Shown here one piece after another: positions 28,492 through 31,227 of a stretch of 31,227 nucleotides of DNA. The stretch is from JAQBQZ01 sp964554765. Lineage in GTDB: Bacteria > Patescibacteriota > Minisyncoccia > Phycocordibacterales > CAIRYW01. Location of the stretch: assembly GCA_964554765.1 (NCBI GenBank), contig CAZKPS010000008.1, positions 1 to 31,227 on the forward strand, given 5' to 3'. Made by a program: the position numbers and the translations under genes. Every line of letters begins with the position of its first letter. Positions within the stretch are counted from its first letter, which is position 1. The notes under the pieces are model-generated. The model was given only the letters and a program-made list of their open reading frames with translations, did not search any database and was not told the DNA's origin.

Positions 28492-28497
28492 TATAAT
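28492..28497 (+). promoter_or_regulatory. -10 box of the FemAB-family gene
   Basis: TATAAT ending 7 nt before ATG 28505; no convincing -35. Confidence 0.4.
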
Positions 28498-28504
28498 TAG
28501 TTCA

Positions 28505-29527
28505 ATGATTTTGTTAAAAGAGACAGATATATTCGAAGTATTAGAGCCTCAGGAGGTTGGACTTTTTCCTCTTACTCAAACGGTTGTCTATGGAATGATT
28601 CAGAAACGGGTAGGGAGAAAGGCAAAATACTTCAAAATCTTCAACGATTTGAATCTTGTTGGATCTATACTTATTGTTGAATATCCTCTGTTTGGAAATC
28701 TTGCCTATTGGTATGCACCATATGGTCCGGTGCTAAATCATGTCTCAAGCACAGTCATTTCAGAAATAAAAACTGAGATTAAAAAAATAGCTACAAAAAA
28801 TAATGTTGCGTTTGTAAGATTTGATTTTAGTTTTGAGACAAAAGAAAGTGAGAGTCTTTTAAAGAAATTTTTTTTGAAATCGCCACTCTCTTCTACTATT
28901 GGTGCATACTTCCAACCAAGAGAAGAGTGGTACACACACATAGATAAAAGTCCTGAAGACATACTAACCGCAATGCACTCTAAGACTCGATACTCAGTAC
29001 GTCTCGCTGAGAAAAAAGGCGTTACAGTAGATATTGCAACGACCAATCTTAGCGAGAAGCTTTCAGTTTTTTTGGATTTAATGAGAAGGACTGCGTCACG
29101 AAATGGCTTTTCACTTCATAATGACGACTATTACAAATCTTATTTTGAAGAAATACAAAAAACAGGTAAAGGATTTTTGGTGGAGGCAGTATTTGATAAT
29201 GAAGTGCTTGTAAGTCATTTTGTGGTTGTGGTAGGAGATGTGGCTCATTATGTATTTGGGGCATCTTCAGATAGCAACAAGGAGCTCTGTGCGCCATATC
29301 TAGCTCATTTCAAGGCGATGCTCAAGGCAAAGGAACTAGGTCTAAAGTATTATAATTTTGGAGCAGTATCTCTCGGTCAACAAAACGAGAAATGGCAAGG
29401 ATTAAGTCAGTTTAAGCAAAAGTTCGGTGGAGAAGTATTTAACCATCCTCCACTTTATGATTTGACACTAAAACCATTTTGGTATTATTTATATATTGCA
29501 CGTAAATTATTTAAAAAATATATTTAG
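28505..29527 (+). CDS. FemAB/FemX-family aminoacyltransferase
   Basis: 340 residues with the double GNAT-like fold of Fem enzymes, which add amino acids from aminoacyl-tRNA to the lipid II peptide and so build peptidoglycan cross-bridges. Seen: an N-terminal acetyltransferase-like half with YWYAPYGPVL and VRFDFSFE, the central KTRYSVRLAEKKGV (the usual K-x-R-x-x-I-x-x-A-x-K-x-G block), RTASRNGF, and the C-terminal HYVFGASSD and YYNFGAVSLG blocks. Length fits the family without a long coiled-coil arm. The start ATG 28505 is preferred over GTG 28481 because a TATAAT lies 7 nt upstream of it. The following Mur ligase gene supports a cell-wall role. Confidence 0.88.
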   Translation: MILLKETDIFEVLEPQEVGLFPLTQTVVYGMIQKRVGRKAKYFKIFNDLNLVGSILIVEYPLFGNLAYWYAPYGPVLNHVSSTVISEIKTEIKKIATKNNVAFVRFDFSFETKESESLLKKFFLKSPLSSTIGAYFQPREEWYTHIDKSPEDILTAMHSKTRYSVRLAEKKGVTVDIATTNLSEKLSVFLDLMRRTASRNGFSLHNDDYYKSYFEEIQKTGKGFLVEAVFDNEVLVSHFVVVVGDVAHYVFGASSDSNKELCAPYLAHFKAMLKAKELGLKYYNFGAVSLGQQNEKWQGLSQFKQKFGGEVFNHPPLYDLTLKPFWYYLYIARKLFKKYI

Positions 29528-29529
29528 TC

Positions 29530-29639
29530 ATGAATCCCGTTCGAAAATTGGAGCAAGTAGACGGTCTAGATTATTACAGAGCGTAAATGTACAATAGTAA
29601 TATCAATAATTAATAACCGCTAATATTTTGAACGGGATG
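29530..29639 (+). repeat. MNPVR leader element, copy 3
   Basis: Begins 2 nt after the FemAB gene stop. ATGAATCCCGTTCGAAAAT at the left, ATATTTTGAACGGGATGAAA at the right (one bulge in the stem). The 18-codon ORF reads MNPVRKLEQVDGLDYYRA (29530-29586). It ends on the Mur ligase start codon at 29637. Confidence 0.8.
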
Positions 29640-30977
29640 AAATCAAAACTCAAGAAAATTCTTCCAGAAAAGGTGTTCGAAATCTACCATTTTCTCACTG
29701 CGCTTTTTGCATCTTTTGTATATCGTTTTCCGTCCAAAAAGATGATTGTTATAGGGGTGACAGGGACTAAAGGTAAAACTTCAGCCATCAACTTTATGTG
29801 GTCTGCCCTCAATCAGAATGGTATCAAAACAGGTGTGATTACGACTGCTAATGTGCGAATAGGTGATGATGAACTCATCAATCCATTTCATATGACAATG
29901 CCAGGTAGATTTGTGATACAGAAATTTCTTCGAAAAATGGTAAGCGAAGGATGTGAGTGTGCGATAGTTGAGACGACATCACAAGGGATTGCACAGTTTC
30001 GCCATATCGGGATTGATTATGATATTGCAGTATTTACGAATCTAACTCCAGAGCATATCGATGCCCATAAAACGTTCGATAATTATCGAATGATGAAAGG
30101 TAAGCTCTTTGCAACACTCGAAAAATCAAAGAAGAAACTATTTAGAGGAAAAATATTTCCAAAAACTATTATTGAGTTGAATTTTCTTCTAATCGCTTTA
30201 TTTTANNNNNNNNNNAGTGAATATGCACCATATTTTCTCTCTTTTACTGCAGACCAGAAAGAGTCTTTCAGTATTGAGCTTGAAAGCCAAAACAAGTTAA
30301 AAAATATTATTACGAACGAGAATGGGGTGGATTTTGAACTACACAATCATAGTTACTCTATTTCTATCCCTGGAGTGTTTAATGTCTATAATGTGCTTCC
30401 TGCAATTATTGTCGGAAAGCTCTTTGGTGTTGGACACGAGAGAATCAAAACAGCAATAAAACATTTGAGCATCATCCCTGGACGAATGGAAGAAATAAAA
30501 GAAGGTCAAAATTTTAGAGTGTTTGTGGACTATGCCCACGAAAAACAGAGTATGACTTATGCAGTGGAGACTGCAAATACGCTTAAACACAAAAGTGGTA
30601 AATCAATTATTCTTTTAGGAGCTGAAGGGGGTGGGAGAGACAAGGGTAAGAGAAGCGCTATGGGAGAGATAGTAGGTAAATCCGCTGATATGGTGGTCGT
30701 ATCGAATGTTGATCCATATGATGATGATCCAACTCCAATCGTTGAAGATATTGCTATTGTGGCAGAATCAAATGGTAAGATTCGAGGACAAAATCTCTTT
30801 GTGATTGAAGATAGACGAGAGGGGATTCGAAAATGTTTTGAGATTGCACAGAAGGGGGATGTGGTGATTATTACAGGTAAAGGTGCAGAACAATCAATGA
30901 TTATTGGAGATGTGTCTATTCCCTGGGATGACAGAGAGGTGGTGAGGGAGGAGTTGGGGAAGATAATAATTAAATAA
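29637..30977 (+). CDS. murE: MurE-like Mur ligase (UDP-MurNAc peptide ligase), interrupted by an assembly gap
   Basis: ATP-dependent ligase that adds the third residue to the UDP-MurNAc dipeptide in peptidoglycan synthesis. Seen: the ATP loop GVTGTKGKTSAINFMW (about residues 39-54), TTSQGIAQFRH, TPEHIDAHKTFDNY, the C-terminal domain with VFVDYAHEKQSM, and SNVDPYDDDP where mDAP-type enzymes have DNPR. It lacks the usual N-terminal UMP-binding domain, like other Parcubacterial forms, so it begins with a short hydrophobic segment. Ten Ns (30206-30215) sit where the protein should read PKTII-VN-D-SEYAPYF. The preceding ELNFLLIALF looks unlike the family, so the sequence just left of the gap is suspect. 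Start ATG 29637 is the end of a MNPVR element. Confidence 0.85.
   Translation: MKSKLKKILPEKVFEIYHFLTALFASFVYRFPSKKMIVIGVTGTKGKTSAINFMWSALNQNGIKTGVITTANVRIGDDELINPFHMTMPGRFVIQKFLRKMVSEGCECAIVETTSQGIAQFRHIGIDYDIAVFTNLTPEHIDAHKTFDNYRMMKGKLFATLEKSKKKLFRGKIFPKTIIELNFLLIALFXXXXSEYAPYFLSFTADQKESFSIELESQNKLKNIITNENGVDFELHNHSYSISIPGVFNVYNVLPAIIVGKLFGVGHERIKTAIKHLSIIPGRMEEIKEGQNFRVFVDYAHEKQSMTYAVETANTLKHKSGKSIILLGAEGGGRDKGKRSAMGEIVGKSADMVVVSNVDPYDDDPTPIVEDIAIVAESNGKIRGQNLFVIEDRREGIRKCFEIAQKGDVVIITGKGAEQSMIIGDVSIPWDDREVVREELGKIIIK
30206..30215. other. Assembly gap (10 Ns) inside the Mur ligase gene
   Basis: Ten Ns. The preceding 35 or so bases read ELNFLLIALF in the ligase frame, which does not fit the family, while SEYAPYF right after it does. 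True gap length is unknown and the preserved frame may be accidental. Confidence 0.95.
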
Positions 30978-30982
30978 AAAAT

Positions 30983-31069
30983 ATGGACGATAAAGAGTTG
31001 GCATATATACAGATTGTTTTAGGGCTTATCCTTATTATTGATTTAATAAATCTTATACATCATTGGTAG
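30983..31069 (+). CDS. Possible 28-residue membrane peptide
   Basis: MDDKELAYIQIVLGLILIID followed by LINLIHHW: a charged start, one hydrophobic helix and an aromatic end. It begins 5 nt after the Mur ligase stop and would be translated with it. The composition is plausible for a small membrane protein, but a chance ORF of this length cannot be excluded. Confidence 0.35.
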   Translation: MDDKELAYIQIVLGLILIIDLINLIHHW

Positions 31070-31149
31070 GATAATGTTATTTATATTTCATCAATATAAA
31101 TAAAAAAATTATGTCCTGCATGTGTAGTAAAAATTTAAAATTAAAATAT

Positions 31150-31226
31150 CTCGAACCTTACAGGAGCAGTACCCCGATTGGATAATTTGTTTCGTTCCTC
31201 ACAAATTATGCTCAATCGGGTTTCGA
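31150..31226. repeat. Type A hairpin unit at the right edge
   Basis: A 77-bp homologue of 5512-5590 and 25883-25962: CTCGAACCTTACAGGAGCAG, stem CCCGATTG/CAATCGGG, inner stem ATAATTTG/CAAATTAT (both sides changed relative to the other copies), closing TTTCGAG. Such units occur only on the 3' side of leftward tRNA genes in this window. Confidence 0.8.
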
Positions 31227-31227
31227 G

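Noticed and set aside
29637..30977. Programmed frameshift or intron in the Mur ligase gene
   Set aside because: The anomaly sits exactly at a run of Ns, so an assembly gap explains it.
1..31227. UGA recoded as glycine (Gracilibacteria/SR1 code)
   Set aside because: Core proteins are complete without reading through TGA, and TGA is used as a stop, for example at 4277-4279.

Overview
The window looks like a chromosomal piece of a Candidate Phyla Radiation bacterium of the Parcubacteria (Paceibacteria) type. The clues are A+T-rich DNA, heavy use of CGA for arginine, a short bS21, an S1 protein with about four repeats, a tandem family of small type IV secretion pilin-like membrane proteins, a MurE-like ligase without the usual N-terminal domain, and tRNA genes without an encoded CCA. 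TGA is used as a stop, so the UGA=Gly code of Gracilibacteria does not apply. This placement rests on gene content; no 16S rRNA gene is present.

Layout. 1-2023: start of valS, a small unknown gene and tsaD. 2089-5433: accessory genes for secreted or membrane proteins (a barrel-like protein, a large secreted protein, two small anchored proteins). 5502-6109: tRNA-Glu, a broken second tRNA-Glu and tRNA-Val. 6149-13556: mainly leftward housekeeping genes (NTF2-like, trxB, ftsZ, ftsA, ybeY, rpsU, a small basic protein, a degenerate HisRS-like protein, lepB). 13717-20915: pth, a coiled-coil protein, rpsA (leftward), a small membrane protein, a metal-ligand-less MBL-fold protein, gyrA and a methyltransferase. 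21061-25696: a solute-binding protein followed by seven small pilin-like proteins. 26132-28416: tRNA-Leu, a surface protein with an IPYTG sorting-like motif, a small EAD-like protein and tRNA-Lys. 28505-30977: a FemAB-type aminoacyltransferase and a MurE-like ligase interrupted by a 10-N assembly gap.

The most unusual structure is in the DNA between genes. (1) Three leftward tRNA genes (Glu, Leu, Lys) are each followed on their 3' side by a hairpin array. Its units begin and end in T-loop-like TTCGA words, its flanks copy the T-arm and acceptor of that particular tRNA, and its stems show compensatory changes between copies. A fourth unit lies at the right edge and predicts another tRNA just outside. 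(2) A palindrome-bounded leader of about 110 bp occurs three times. Each time its left arm starts a short ORF beginning MNPVR and its right arm ends on the start codon of the next gene. (3) Intergenic word tracts (TTTTGAC and CAAGTATCCAAG types) surround terminators as long inverted arms and also occur in frame inside tsaD. (4) Several genes have a canonical -35/-10 promoter ending 6-9 nt before the start codon, which predicts leaderless mRNAs.
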